This document shows, piece after piece, positions 14,329-22,107 of a stretch of DNA of 28,141 nt. The DNA comes from Candidatus Saccharimonadota bacterium (lineage in GTDB: Bacteria > Patescibacteria > Saccharimonadia > Saccharimonadales > Nanosyncoccaceae): contig JAFROU010000028.1 in the NCBI GenBank assembly GCA_017429465.1, forward strand, positions 1 to 28,141, written 5' to 3'. Under the pieces are notes generated by a model. That model was not told the DNA's origin and did no database searches. It was given only the letters and a program-made list of their open reading frames with translations. The stretch's first letter is position 1. Every line of letters starts with the position of its first letter. The translations under genes were made by a program, and so were the position numbers.

Positions 14329-15348
14329 TTAGACGTGACGGACTTTTTTGCGTACGGTTTCGATAGTTTTTGTTAGGAAATATTTTTTACGATCAAGAAT
14401 TAAATCATGGGCTGGTGTGTATTTTAGCTCGTCAACACCAAAACTACGTTTAAAACAGGACACGCCATAAAAGCGGTGTTTGGTTTCGTTTTCGCCGACA
14501 ATTCCCCAGAAATTATAGCGTTTAATACCGCGCTCACGAGCATCGCGCATGGCTTGCATATGAAGTAATGGTGCGCCAGAATATTTAGTACCAAGTTCGC
14601 TTGAAACGCCGTAATGATAGCTGGCTTCGTTGCCATAGAAAATCATGAAGTTTTGGGCCAGAATGTCCTTTCCAAGTTTAGCAGTATAAAGAACGGCTTC
14701 ACCATTTGGTGCAAAGGCGGCAAATTGCTTAGTGAGAAAGTCTTCGGAAAAAGCAAAGAATTCATGTCGCTTGGCGGTTTGTAATTGAATATTGTAAAAA
14801 GTATGAATATCCTTCGGGTCGGTTGAAGTCTCAATTTTAATATCGTTTTTCTCAGCTTTACGGATTTTGCGACGCAGTCCCTGGCTAGCACCAGCTAATA
14901 TTTCGTCTTCGCTTTTATTTAAATCAAGCACGCCGGCATACTCGACGGAAAGATACATTGGCGCTTTTTTGAGGCCCAATGTTTCCATTAATTTTAGAGA
15001 TTTTGGCGAGAGTTCAAGCTGAGGTCTGACTCTCACAAAAACACAGTGGTGCTTTTCGCCTTCAGTTTTGATGTCTTCAAAAACAGCTTTAACTAGAGAT
15101 TTATCTCGCCAATCTAGAATTGGACCACCGGCAATTGCCAAGTGACGGCCGCGTTTAGCGGCTTCCACTACACCAGCATAGGCAGCGATAATCTTTTTGT
15201 CGTCGTCAATCGCGATGCGACGCACAATCTCGTTACCACGTGCAGTGTGAAATTCGTAAAAGTCCCACGACTGGAGAAAGTTTGATTCTTGGTGGCTGAT
15301 AACAAATTTATCCCATGCAGACTTAGACTCAGCATCAATAATTTTCAT
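14329..15348 (-). CDS. FemAB/FemX-family aminoacyl-tRNA-dependent ligase
   Basis: FemAB enzymes use aminoacyl-tRNA to attach amino acids to the stem peptide of lipid II, building the peptidoglycan interpeptide bridge at the inner membrane face. The 339-residue protein shows the doubled GNAT-like fold pattern: SNFLQSWDFYEF (about 22-33), RGRHLAIAGGPILDW, FVRVRPQLE, then LRRKIRKAEKNDIKIE, LLHMQAMRDARERGIKRYNFWGI and HRFYGVSCFKRSFG. The long coiled-coil arm seen in S. aureus FemA is not obvious. It is a paralog of the C-terminal half of the preceding gene. The ATG overlaps that gene's TGA (ATGA) and has AAGGAG seven bases away. It is the last gene of a four-gene operon. Which amino acid it adds is unknown. 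Confidence 0.9.
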   Translation of the reverse strand: MKIIDAESKSAWDKFVISHQESNFLQSWDFYEFHTARGNEIVRRIAIDDDKKIIAAYAGVVEAAKRGRHLAIAGGPILDWRDKSLVKAVFEDIKTEGEKHHCVFVRVRPQLELSPKSLKLMETLGLKKAPMYLSVEYAGVLDLNKSEDEILAGASQGLRRKIRKAEKNDIKIETSTDPKDIHTFYNIQLQTAKRHEFFAFSEDFLTKQFAAFAPNGEAVLYTAKLGKDILAQNFMIFYGNEASYHYGVSSELGTKYSGAPLLHMQAMRDARERGIKRYNFWGIVGENETKHRFYGVSCFKRSFGVDELKYTPAHDLILDRKKYFLTKTIETVRKKVRHV

Positions 15349-17441
15349 AGATGTCTCCTTTTCTTTCGAATTGATTCGACGAGATGAGCTGGCAGATACT
15401 TAACTTTACTAATCACTATATCGTGCGCAGGAACAAATTCAACTACTTTGCCGCCAAACCCAGTTTTAAACGTAGTCACGCCAGCATAGCGATGGTGCGG
15501 TTGATTTGGTGGTGCGATTCCCCATAAATTGTAGCGCTTTATGCCTTTGGCTTTAAGGTCGCGCATCACTTGCCACTGCAAAGCGTAGGCGCCCGGTAAT
15601 TTGCGATTTAGATCGGTAGAGGCAGCCTCAAAGTATTCACCCTCTTCACCTGAAATTAGCACTAAGCCATAGGCGATTGGTTCACCTTCGGCGGTCTTAG
15701 CGACGTAAATCTCGGCGTTGTCAGCAAAAGCCTCGCGTTCAGCCATTAAGGTGTTCAGATCTGGCGGAATAAAGTGCTGGCGAGCGGCCGTATCAGCCTG
15801 AATTTTGTGAAATTCTTCAAATAGTTTCACGGAATTATCATGCTCAACTGTGATTCCCATTTTAATTGAGCGGCGAACTTCATAGCGCGTTTGGCGACGC
15901 ATTTCTGCCAGTAATTCGTCTTCGGTTTTCGTCAAATCTAGAATAACCGTGTGTTCGGCCGCTAGGTGCATTGGTGCAACTTTCGCACCTAGTTTTGTTA
16001 GGAGTTCACGGTTCTTTGGCGTGTCTTCAAGTTGCGGTCTAAGGCGAATAAAGGCACAGCGGTTGGCTTTAGCAACATTTTTAATTGTATTAATGGTCGA
16101 TTCGACTTGTTTTTTGTCTTGCCAATTAATTAATGGTCCACACGGGATTTCCATATAGCGGCCGCGCTTGGCATTTTTGATAATCATCATAGCAACACCA
16201 TCATCGATGGCTTTAACGACTACTTTATGACCAATTCTTTCATTCATGTCTTTCCAGGCTGGCGACTGGGCAAAATTAGCTACATCTGCATATTTTGTAA
16301 GGGTGGCCTGCCATTTTTCGCTTAAGGTCGTAGCAGGTTTTTCAGGCGTAATTTCATACTTTTTTATAATCTTAATGGCTGGTTTTAATTCAGTGGCGGT
16401 GTAATTAGTTGGAGTGTTTACAATTTGCGCAGCGATTTTGGTGGCATTTGAACACTCATCTTCTGGAAAATGCACTTTGTTGTAGTTACGAGCTGGCGAC
16501 ACTGGCACATCATACCAGATTTCTTCAAAATTAAAGCCGTGATCTTTTAATTCTTTAAGCAAGTCTTCACGATCATTCACGAGATAATGCCCACGAATTG
16601 GTCCACGACCTTTTTTCGGAAGTTTTTGCAACTCTTTTAAGGCTAGTTTTGCCTGCCAGTGTGTTAACCTGGCGCTGACATCCAGTTTGGCATCGGCTGA
16701 ACGTTCAATCCAATGGATTTTAATCAGTCCACCCAACCAAACCTTGCTAATGCTGCGGAATGGGCCTCTAGCGAGGGCGCCAAATAGTGGATACCAACGG
16801 GCGCGCAAGGTGTCGGATAGTTTTTGACGATGGGTTGGTTGTTTAATCGGTGGTAGGTGAGGGTTACGCATGATAACGGCACCGCCAGAAATCGTATCAA
16901 TAGATTTACCTTTACCAAATGACAGAGCGGTGGCATCACCAACCGTACCAACTTCCTTGCCGTCGGCATAATTAACGCCGGTGCAATGGGCAAGATCCTC
17001 AATAATGATGCATTCTTTAGCTGTCTTTTTAATGGCGGTGATGTCAACTGGAATGCCAAGCGTGTTTTGAATAATAATGGCTTTAATATCTGGATGTTTT
17101 TTAATTAATTCCTTAACATGATTAGCGGAAAAATGAAGCGTATCGGTATCGATATCGGCATAAATTGGCACACATCCGGCTGCCTTGACGGCCTGGAGCA
17201 CAGCCTGACAAGTGAAGCCATTAATTAGAACTTTACTGTCTTTTGGCACGCTGGCTTTTAGAGCAATAGCGATGGCGGAACGACCGTTTGCAGTTAAAGC
17301 AACCTGCTCAATAGAGGCGGCACCATAGTGATTTGCTAGATATTCGCGTAAAGTGCGTGAATTTCTGGCTGTGCCGCAGGCAAAGATGTGGCGCCAGGCG
17401 GCCCCACCGCGATAGTTTGCCGCTTGGCCGAGAAACAGCAT
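15345..17441 (-). CDS. Fusion: DegT-type PLP enzyme + FemAB ligase
   Basis: A 698-residue protein in one uninterrupted frame. Residues about 1-355 are a fold-type I PLP enzyme of the DegT/DnrJ/EryC1 kind: the region ANGRSAIAIAL, cofactor Asp149 in IIIEDLAH, and the Schiff-base lysine in ALSFGKGKSIDTISGG (Lys177 or Lys179). Residues about 363-698 are a full FemAB domain (RGRYMEIPCGPLINW, FIRLRPQLEDTP, LPGAYALQWQVMRDLKAKGI, RYAGVTTFKTGFGG) paralogous to the next gene. The ATG shares a base with the hydrolase stop and has AAGGAG at 17450-17455. The PLP half may transaminate an amino acid or sugar used by the FemAB half, or act on the same precursor; this is inference. No signal peptide; a cytoplasmic, membrane-associated role is likely. 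Confidence 0.88.
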   Translation of the reverse strand: MLFLGQAANYRGGAAWRHIFACGTARNSRTLREYLANHYGAASIEQVALTANGRSAIAIALKASVPKDSKVLINGFTCQAVLQAVKAAGCVPIYADIDTDTLHFSANHVKELIKKHPDIKAIIIQNTLGIPVDITAIKKTAKECIIIEDLAHCTGVNYADGKEVGTVGDATALSFGKGKSIDTISGGAVIMRNPHLPPIKQPTHRQKLSDTLRARWYPLFGALARGPFRSISKVWLGGLIKIHWIERSADAKLDVSARLTHWQAKLALKELQKLPKKGRGPIRGHYLVNDREDLLKELKDHGFNFEEIWYDVPVSPARNYNKVHFPEDECSNATKIAAQIVNTPTNYTATELKPAIKIIKKYEITPEKPATTLSEKWQATLTKYADVANFAQSPAWKDMNERIGHKVVVKAIDDGVAMMIIKNAKRGRYMEIPCGPLINWQDKKQVESTINTIKNVAKANRCAFIRLRPQLEDTPKNRELLTKLGAKVAPMHLAAEHTVILDLTKTEDELLAEMRRQTRYEVRRSIKMGITVEHDNSVKLFEEFHKIQADTAARQHFIPPDLNTLMAEREAFADNAEIYVAKTAEGEPIAYGLVLISGEEGEYFEAASTDLNRKLPGAYALQWQVMRDLKAKGIKRYNLWGIAPPNQPHHRYAGVTTFKTGFGGKVVEFVPAHDIVISKVKYLPAHLVESIRKKRRHL

Positions 17442-18124
17442 TAATCAATCTCCTTAAGGACTAAAGTGAGCGCACGGGCAAGTCCAGTCGGGTCGCAAAT
17501 ATATGGAGCATGGGTCCAGTTTTCATAAAGTTTGAGGTTGCTACCAATAATTTTGTTATGCATGACTTCGGCTTGAGCTGGTGGTGTGACGGTATCAGCT
17601 TTACCCCAAAGGATGGTAGTTGGTGTGGTGACGTTCTCGATTTTAAGCTTTTTGTCGGATTCTAACATATTAGAAAGAGTCTGTTTCATGTTTTCTGGCG
17701 CATGGGCGTAATCTGTCGTACCAGTTAATTTATGAAAAACTTTGCGCACAATCTTAATTTTCTTAAGCGGTGCGCCAATCTTAGCCACTTTTTTAGTAAG
17801 AGTACGTTTTGAGGACGGAGTCTCATAGACTCCGGCCGCGTCAAGCAAAATCAGATGTTTCAACTTTTGTGGCTTGTCTTGCAGGAGATTTAAGAGAATG
17901 CGACCACCATTACTGTGGCCGAGCGCTACCGCACCATCTGGAATGTTTTGGTCAGCCCATTTGGCATATTCTTCAATCGTCCAAACTTTTTTAGATGGTT
18001 CGGTTAATCCTGGCACGTGAAGCATTTTAATGGTTATGCCCTGTTCTTTCAAAAGCGCAATAGTTTTATCCCACGGGCTAACGGTGTATGTCCAGCCGTG
18101 GATTACATATAATTCTTTGATCAT
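17441..18124 (-). CDS. Alpha/beta-hydrolase
   Basis: A 227-residue alpha/beta-hydrolase. The oxyanion segment is VIHGWTYT (8-14), the nucleophile elbow is GHSNGG (Ser71), the acid is Asp177 in LWGKADTVTP, and the base is His205 in NWTHAPY, so the triad is complete. The lid (about 105-160) is Lys-rich. The substrate is unknown: esterase, amidase or thioesterase activity is possible. A longer frame begins at 18136, but the ATG at 18124 overlaps the Mur-ligase TGA as ATGA, which marks it as the coupled start. It sits between a Mur-like ligase and the PLP-FemAB fusion, so an action on a wall precursor is the best contextual guess. Confidence 0.88.
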   Translation of the reverse strand: MIKELYVIHGWTYTVSPWDKTIALLKEQGITIKMLHVPGLTEPSKKVWTIEEYAKWADQNIPDGAVALGHSNGGRILLNLLQDKPQKLKHLILLDAAGVYETPSSKRTLTKKVAKIGAPLKKIKIVRKVFHKLTGTTDYAHAPENMKQTLSNMLESDKKLKIENVTTPTTILWGKADTVTPPAQAEVMHNKIIGSNLKLYENWTHAPYICDPTGLARALTLVLKEID

Positions 18125-19392
18125 TCTAACCCCCATTTCTCGCGACGGCGCTGGGCGGCCAGCTCACGGCGCGGTAGTTTATTCGCGTCCTCAGGATTCT
18201 TGAGGAGTTTTTCAATAATCCATTCTAGATATTGGCTACCTTTAAAAACCAACGTCTCTTTGCCAGTAGTGTGCTCTTCAATGTATTTGAGAGCCTTGCG
18301 CGGATCGGTTGTGGTCTTGGCGCTAAAACCAAGCTCTTTTAAGCGTGGCGCAGTATATTTTTTAGTACGGCGGCCGACCAGGATAATTTCTTCTGGTTCG
18401 ACCATTGCAATTAAGTCCGCAAGCTTGGTGTGTTCTTCGCCCTCGATTGAGCCTTGATCGACAATATCGCCGATGATTAACCATTTATGGCTAGCATGCA
18501 TACGGCTGGCCATCTCGAGCACTGATTGCACTGAAATAATATGGGCATTATAGCTACTGTCAATAATTTTAAGACCCTTTTTACCCTCGAAAAAGGAACT
18601 GCGACCCGGAGGCATTACGATCTTTGAAAAGTCGGTATTAAGCGGCATATCAAGATATTTCATTAAGCTTCTGAGCATTAAGAGTTGGATCGAGATGTCG
18701 CGCGGCAGCGGCTGTTCAAAGTGAAAAGTGGTGCCGCCAGCCGTAAAGTCGGTGTGATTTGGATAAACCACATACTTCGGAATGTCGGACTTACGGAATT
18801 TAGTTACTTTAGCTTTGATATTAGTGGTTGCCTGCCTCATCAATTCTACGTCGGCATCAATATAGACGTGCTTAGTAGTGTTCTGTGGCAAAGTGGCGAA
18901 CTCAGCGGCAATAGCCTCATCTAACGAGTTAAACTTACCTTCTTTAACTTCACGCTCAAATTGAACAGCATGCGAAAGGCCAAGCGAAACCCAAAGTGTG
19001 ACTTCTGGCTTTAGCCAACTGGCGAGAAATTCAGTTTCATGCGGGCGTTCGCCGTCGATCTCGACCACATAAAATGGTTCTTTGTGACGGTAAAAGAGCG
19101 CACGTACCGGAACAGCAAGAATAATGTAGAGCCAGCGAAGCTTAGAGCCAGTTATACCTCTAATTCCGACGAGATCAAAACAAATGCCAAAGGCAGAATT
19201 AGCATCGTGTGAATAGTGCGCCTTATCTCCTAATTCATATTCGAGTAAGTGCAACATCGTAGTTTTGCCAGCTGAGCCAGTGATAGCAATTACTCGTGGG
19301 TGCCAGCGTTTAAAGACAAAATTGGCGAAGAAACGGAAATAAGAGGCGGCAACGAAGTAAAAACGTTTTTTAAAGCGCGCAAAAAATGTCAT
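18121..19392 (-). CDS. Mur-ligase family protein, MurF-like but lacking the N-terminal domain
   Basis: ATP-dependent amide ligase of the Mur type. The P-loop is ITGSAGKTT (37-45, Lys43). The second conserved segment VVEIDGERPHETEFL (about 109-123) carries the metal-linked Glu, followed by LGLSHAVQFE with the conserved His141. The C-terminal domain begins with PPGRSSFFEG (261-270) and DSSYNAH, typical of MurF, with VFKGSQ near the end. The 423-residue protein is similar in total length to MurF, but only about 35 residues precede the P-loop, in place of the usual UDP-sugar-binding domain of 80-100; these residues are basic and aromatic (FKKRFYFVAASYFRFFANF) and may sit on the membrane. It may act on a lipid-linked or other substrate. 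The start is leaderless, six bases after TACAAT. First gene of the operon. Confidence 0.85.
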   Translation of the reverse strand: MTFFARFKKRFYFVAASYFRFFANFVFKRWHPRVIAITGSAGKTTMLHLLEYELGDKAHYSHDANSAFGICFDLVGIRGITGSKLRWLYIILAVPVRALFYRHKEPFYVVEIDGERPHETEFLASWLKPEVTLWVSLGLSHAVQFEREVKEGKFNSLDEAIAAEFATLPQNTTKHVYIDADVELMRQATTNIKAKVTKFRKSDIPKYVVYPNHTDFTAGGTTFHFEQPLPRDISIQLLMLRSLMKYLDMPLNTDFSKIVMPPGRSSFFEGKKGLKIIDSSYNAHIISVQSVLEMASRMHASHKWLIIGDIVDQGSIEGEEHTKLADLIAMVEPEEIILVGRRTKKYTAPRLKELGFSAKTTTDPRKALKYIEEHTTGKETLVFKGSQYLEWIIEKLLKNPEDANKLPRRELAAQRRREKWGLE

Positions 19393-19398
19393 GCTTAT

Positions 19399-19407
19399 AT
19401 TGTAGCA
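19399..19407 (-). promoter_or_regulatory. Leaderless promoter of the cell-wall operon
   Basis: On the minus strand TGCTACAAT, TACAAT at 19399-19404, six bases before the Mur-ligase ATG. No ribosome binding site. It sits in the 29-base gap after rpsJ, so read-through from the rpsJ promoter may add to expression. Confidence 0.68.
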
Positions 19408-19421
19408 TATATTAGGTTTAA

Positions 19422-19787
19422 TTACATCTTGATTTCGGCATCAACGCCGGCAGGGAGAGCGAGATTTTGCAAAGATTCAATTGTCTTTGGGGTGGCGTTA
19501 GAAATATCAATCAAACGTTTGTGAACTTTCATCTCGAAGGCTTCGCCACCAGTCTTGTAGACGTGTGGGGATTTCACGACGGTGAAAGTGCTGCGCTTGG
19601 TTGGTAGAGGCACCGGACCGGATACGGTAGCGCCAGTACGGATAGCGGTGTCAACAATTTGTTTAGCGGATTGATCAATCACACGATGATCATAGGCTTT
19701 TAGACGAATGCGGATCTTTAACCCTTCGTCTTTAGTGGTGGCTTTACTAGCCCTTGGGGCTCTACTAGCTTTTTTAGCTTCGGCCAT
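19422..19787 (-). CDS. rpsJ: Ribosomal protein uS10
   Basis: Small-subunit protein of the 30S head, also NusE in antitermination with NusB. The S10 signature is clear from residue about 23: [40 protein letters not shown] and [12 protein letters not shown]. An additional N-terminal stretch of about 22 residues ([20 protein letters not shown]) is Ala/Lys-rich and absent from the short classic S10. In most bacteria rpsJ heads the S10 operon; here rplC does not follow, and the next genes are a cell-wall operon. AAGGAT stands before the ATG. It has its own strong promoter and a structured leader of about 88 bases. Confidence 0.97.
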   Translation of the reverse strand: MAEAKKASRAPRASKATTKDEGLKIRIRLKAYDHRVIDQSAKQIVDTAIRTGATVSGPVPLPTKRSTFTVVKSPHVYKTGGEAFEMKVHKRLIDISNATPKTIESLQNLALPAGVDAEIKM

Positions 19788-19802
19788 TTTATCCTTTCTT
19801 TA

Positions 19803-19853
19803 CTCTATAACCTCAGATGACTGCTTAGATGAGCCGGCGATGAGTGGTTAGAG
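19803..19853 (-). promoter_or_regulatory. Structured leader of rpsJ
   Basis: On the minus strand CTCTAACC (from 19853) pairs with GGTTATAGAG (to 19803) apart from an AT bulge, closing a 33-base loop that carries the related hexamers CTCATC, CTCATC and GTCATC. Ribosomal protein operons are often autoregulated through such leaders; a role here is inference. Confidence 0.45.
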
Positions 19854-19881
19854 CTTGATACTTAACTTTAATCGTGCATAA

Positions 19882-19910
19882 AGTATAATTGATTTTCCTA
19901 TAATTGTCAA
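19882..19910 (-). promoter_or_regulatory. Promoter of rpsJ
   Basis: On the minus strand a perfect TTGACA (19905-19910), a 17-base spacer and TATACT (19882-19887): the best consensus match in the window. It is back to back with the orphan-gene promoter, with 15 bases between the -35 boxes. Confidence 0.9.
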
Positions 19911-19925
19911 GCGCCACCTCTTATA

Positions 19926-19954
19926 TTGACTTTTTAAGCCTTTTATGCTATAAT
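19926..19954 (+). promoter_or_regulatory. Promoter of the orphan gene at 20006
   Basis: TTGACT (19926-19931), 17-base spacer, TATAAT (19949-19954) preceded by TGC. Nearly the same design as the promoter at 1816-1844 (TGCTATAATTA in both). Confidence 0.85.
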
Positions 19955-20005
19955 TAGCACAGATTGGCGTTTATCGCTAGTACTAAAGAAGAGGGGTGCA
20001 CATTA

Positions 20006-20371
20006 ATGGAACAGATGAAGTATGCTCAAGAGTGTAATCGCATTGTTTTCGTGTCGTACGGTAGGTCAACGTTGTCCATGAGAGCTTTTATCGGGCAGGC
20101 AGAAAAGATTTTGTCCAAAGTGGACGTGGATTTCCTGAAGCCGCTTGAGAATCTCAATTTTATTGACGAAACGTACGCTGGTTCTTTTACCGTCTACGAT
20201 GACGACTGCAATTTGCTGATCGACTGCACGAAGACTCCTAGAGGGTGGCGCGTCGGATACATCCGCGCAACGCCACAGCAGTTGGCCCGTATCATTGACT
20301 ATATGTTTAAGGCAGATTTGCTCTATATACCGATGTGTTACAAAATCAATGACTTGCTTTGCAGACTCTAA
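20006..20371 (+). CDS. Orphan hypothetical protein between rpsJ and tuf
   Basis: I do not recognise a family. From the ATG at 20006 the product is 121 residues: a small soluble alpha/beta protein without signal peptide or membrane helix. Visible parts are RIVFVSYGRSTLSMRAF near the N-terminus, GSFTVYDDDCNLLIDCTKTP in the middle, which looks like two beta strands with an acidic turn, and a helix TPQQLARIIDYMFKADLLYI. Six cysteines are scattered without a metal-site pattern. A TTG at 19964 would extend the frame by 14 codons, but GAGGGG at 19991-19996 supports 20006. It has its own strong promoter and a terminator shared with tuf, and lies on the strand opposite to both neighbours, so it looks like an insertion into an old fusA-tuf-rpsJ arrangement. 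Confidence 0.75.
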   Translation: MEQMKYAQECNRIVFVSYGRSTLSMRAFIGQAEKILSKVDVDFLKPLENLNFIDETYAGSFTVYDDDCNLLIDCTKTPRGWRVGYIRATPQQLARIIDYMFKADLLYIPMCYKINDLLCRL

Positions 20372-20383
20372 AATTACTCCATC

Positions 20384-20412
20384 AAAAAGCCCCTTTTAAG
20401 AGGGGCTTTTTT
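20384..20412. terminator. Bidirectional terminator between orphan gene and tuf
   Basis: AAAAAGCCCCT, loop TTTAAG, AGGGGCTTTTT. A T tract on each strand, so it serves the plus-strand orphan and the minus-strand tuf (stop at 20432). Confidence 0.93.
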
Positions 20413-20431
20413 ATGTCAAATAATATTACTA

Positions 20432-21616
20432 TTATTTAATAACTTTGGTGACAACACCAGAACCGACGGTTTTTCCGCCTTCGCGAATAGCGAAGCGGTC
20501 GTTGTTGTTCATAGCGACTGGGGCCAATAGTTTGACACTAAAGGTAACCTGATCGCCTGGCATAACGATTTCTTTATCAGCTGGAAGTTCGACTTCGCCG
20601 GTAACATCGGTGGTACGGAAGTAGAACTGTGGTTTGTAACCCTTTGAAAATGGAGTGTGGCGGCCACCTTCCTCTTTCTTAAGGATGTAAACCTGGGCTT
20701 CAAATTCGGTATGTGGGGTGATAGAACCTGGTTTGGCAATCACTTGGCCACGTTCGATTTGATCGCGTTCGATACCACGGAGGAGAAGACCAGCATTATC
20801 GCCAGCTTGACCTTGGTCGAGAGTCTTGTGGAAGGCTTCGATACCGGTAACAACGGATTTTTGGGTGTCACGAAGACCAACGATTTCAACTTCGTCATTC
20901 AACTTGACAACACCTTGTTCGATACGACCGGTAGCAACAGTACCACGGCCTTTAATAGAGAAGACGTCTTCAATTGGCATGAGGAATGGTTTTTGAAGAT
21001 CGTGCTCTGGAATATCAAAGTATTCATCCATAGCTTTGACGAGGTCCATAATAGCTTGTTCAGCTTCTGGATCACCTTCAAGAGCCTTAGTGGCAGAACC
21101 TTTAATAATTGGAGCGTTGTCGCCATCGTAGCCATATTTGTTAAGGAGTTCGCGAACATCCATCTCGACGAGTTCGACGAGTTCTGGGTCAGCGAGATCC
21201 ATTTTGTTCAAAAATACGATGATTTTTGGAACGTTTACTTGGTGAGCCAAGAGAACGTGCTCACGAGTCTGTGGAAGTGGACCATCGTTAGCAGCAACGA
21301 CGAGGATAGCACCATCAACCTGGGCAGCACCGGTAATCATGTTTTTAATATAGTCGGCGTGGCCTGGCATATCGACGTGGGCATAGTGACGCTTTTCGGA
21401 TTCATACTCTTGGTGAGAAGTAGCGATGGTAATACCACGAGCTTTTTCTTCAGGAGCGTTATCAATCTGATCATAAGCGACAGGCTTGTTAACTTCGGAT
21501 GGAAGTTTCTTTGCTAAAACGCTGGTGATTGCAGCGGTGAGGGTAGTTTTGCCGTGATCAACGTGGCCCATAGTACCAACGTTAATGTGTGGCTTGGAAC
21601 GGTCAAAATTTGCCAT
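20432..21616 (-). CDS. tuf: Elongation factor Tu
   Basis: GTPase that delivers aminoacyl-tRNA to the ribosome. From the ATG at 21616 it is 394 residues, the usual length. G1 is [10 protein letters not shown], the switch I region contains [19 protein letters not shown]3 is [13 protein letters not shown]4 is NKMD and G5 GSATKALEG (usually GSALKALEG). Domains 2 and 3 follow ([35 protein letters not shown]). One tuf copy only in the window. A longer frame begins at 21652, but CTCCTT at 21622-21627 (AAGGAG on the minus strand) five bases before 21616 and the family N-terminus [14 protein letters not shown] fix the start. FemAB ligases in this window draw on the same aminoacyl-tRNA pool. A long leader with a strong hairpin precedes it. 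Confidence 0.98.
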   Translation of the reverse strand: MANFDRSKPHINVGTMGHVDHGKTTLTAAITSVLAKKLPSEVNKPVAYDQIDNAPEEKARGITIATSHQEYESEKRHYAHVDMPGHADYIKNMITGAAQVDGAILVVAANDGPLPQTREHVLLAHQVNVPKIIVFLNKMDLADPELVELVEMDVRELLNKYGYDGDNAPIIKGSATKALEGDPEAEQAIMDLVKAMDEYFDIPEHDLQKPFLMPIEDVFSIKGRGTVATGRIEQGVVKLNDEVEIVGLRDTQKSVVTGIEAFHKTLDQGQAGDNAGLLLRGIERDQIERGQVIAKPGSITPHTEFEAQVYILKKEEGGRHTPFSKGYKPQFYFRTTDVTGEVELPADKEIVMPGDQVTFSVKLLAPVAMNNNDRFAIREGGKTVGSGVVTKVIK

Positions 21617-21641
21617 TCTTTCTCCTTTTAATATTATTAAT

Positions 21642-21673
21642 TTTTGGAGCACTAATAAAAACCAGCTCCAAAA
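21642..21673 (-). promoter_or_regulatory. Leader hairpin of tuf
   Basis: TTTTGGAGC (21642-21650) and GCTCCAAAA (21665-21673) form a nine-base-pair perfect stem with a 14-base loop. It starts about five bases after the predicted transcription start and ends 15 bases before the ribosome binding site. No T tract follows, so it is a leader structure and not a terminator. Confidence 0.6.
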
Positions 21674-21684
21674 CTCTGCTTAAT

Positions 21685-21713
21685 ATTTTATATGGTTTTT
21701 TTGATTTTGTAAA
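21685..21713 (-). promoter_or_regulatory. Promoter of tuf
   Basis: On the minus strand TTTACA (21708-21713), 17-base spacer, TAAAAT (21685-21690); a TATAAA two bases upstream is an alternative -10 with a 15-base spacer. Confidence 0.65.
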
Positions 21714-21727
21714 GAGGGAAATTAGAG

Positions 21728-21753
21728 AAAAAACACCCCACGGTTGTGGGGTG
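21728..21753 (-). terminator. Terminator of the orphan gene at 21761
   Basis: On the minus strand CACCCCAC, loop AACC, GTGGGGTG and six T. It lies between the orphan gene stop and the tuf promoter, separating tuf from upstream transcription. Confidence 0.93.
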
Positions 21754-21760
21754 TGGAGGT

Positions 21761-22084
21761 TTAGAACAAGATAATTGAGTTAACGCCGTTGTTGACATAC
21801 TGGCTAACAAATTCATGAGAACGCCAATATTTCGAATAGGCTTTCGATTTTGGGTCTTTTTTCCTATCGTAAATACCGCACATTTTCACTAGATCGAATT
21901 TGCTGAGTCCACGTACGAGTTCTCTTGCGTTGGCTTTTTCAACTTCACTAAGCTGATACTCGGGTTCTGGGGCAAGCTCGTCGATTATCGTTGCGGGTCT
22001 TGGCTTTCGCGCGGGCTTCGGTCTTTCGATTATGCTTGGATTTGAAGTGTATACTTTAACGCGGTTTTCTACTGGGTTTAACAT
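21761..22084 (-). CDS. Orphan hypothetical protein between fusA and tuf
   Basis: Family not recognised. From the ATG at 22084 the product is 107 residues. The N-terminal third is Pro/Arg-rich and probably disordered (IIERPKPARKPRPATIIDEL), followed by a helical, charged part (YQLSEVEKANARELVRGLSK) and a C-terminal part KYWRSHEFVSQYVNNGVNSI that could be a small helical domain. No membrane segment, signal or catalytic motif. A longer frame reaches 22117, but AGGAGG six bases from 22084 sets the start, and the extension would run across the hairpin at 22108-22124. It has its own promoter and terminator and splits tuf from fusA. Confidence 0.72.
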   Translation of the reverse strand: MLNPVENRVKVYTSNPSIIERPKPARKPRPATIIDELAPEPEYQLSEVEKANARELVRGLSKFDLVKMCGIYDRKKDPKSKAYSKYWRSHEFVSQYVNNGVNSIILF

Positions 22085-22107
22085 ACTATTCCTCCTAAGG
22101 TACGATT

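Noticed and set aside
15345..17441. The PLP-FemAB fusion as an artefact of a missed stop or frameshift
   Set aside because: The linker region (about residues 340-375) reads through without stop, both domains keep their motifs in the same frame, and no second start with a ribosome binding site stands at the FemAB domain boundary that I could see.
19803..19853. rpsJ leader as a riboswitch
   Set aside because: No match to a known riboswitch core could be recognised; only a simple stem with repeated hexamers is visible.
20657..21517. 286-codon open frame on the plus strand opposite tuf
   Set aside because: It is the mirror frame of a highly conserved, codon-biased EF-Tu gene; the protein is Phe/Ser/Asn-rich with no recognisable domain and no promoter or ribosome binding site.
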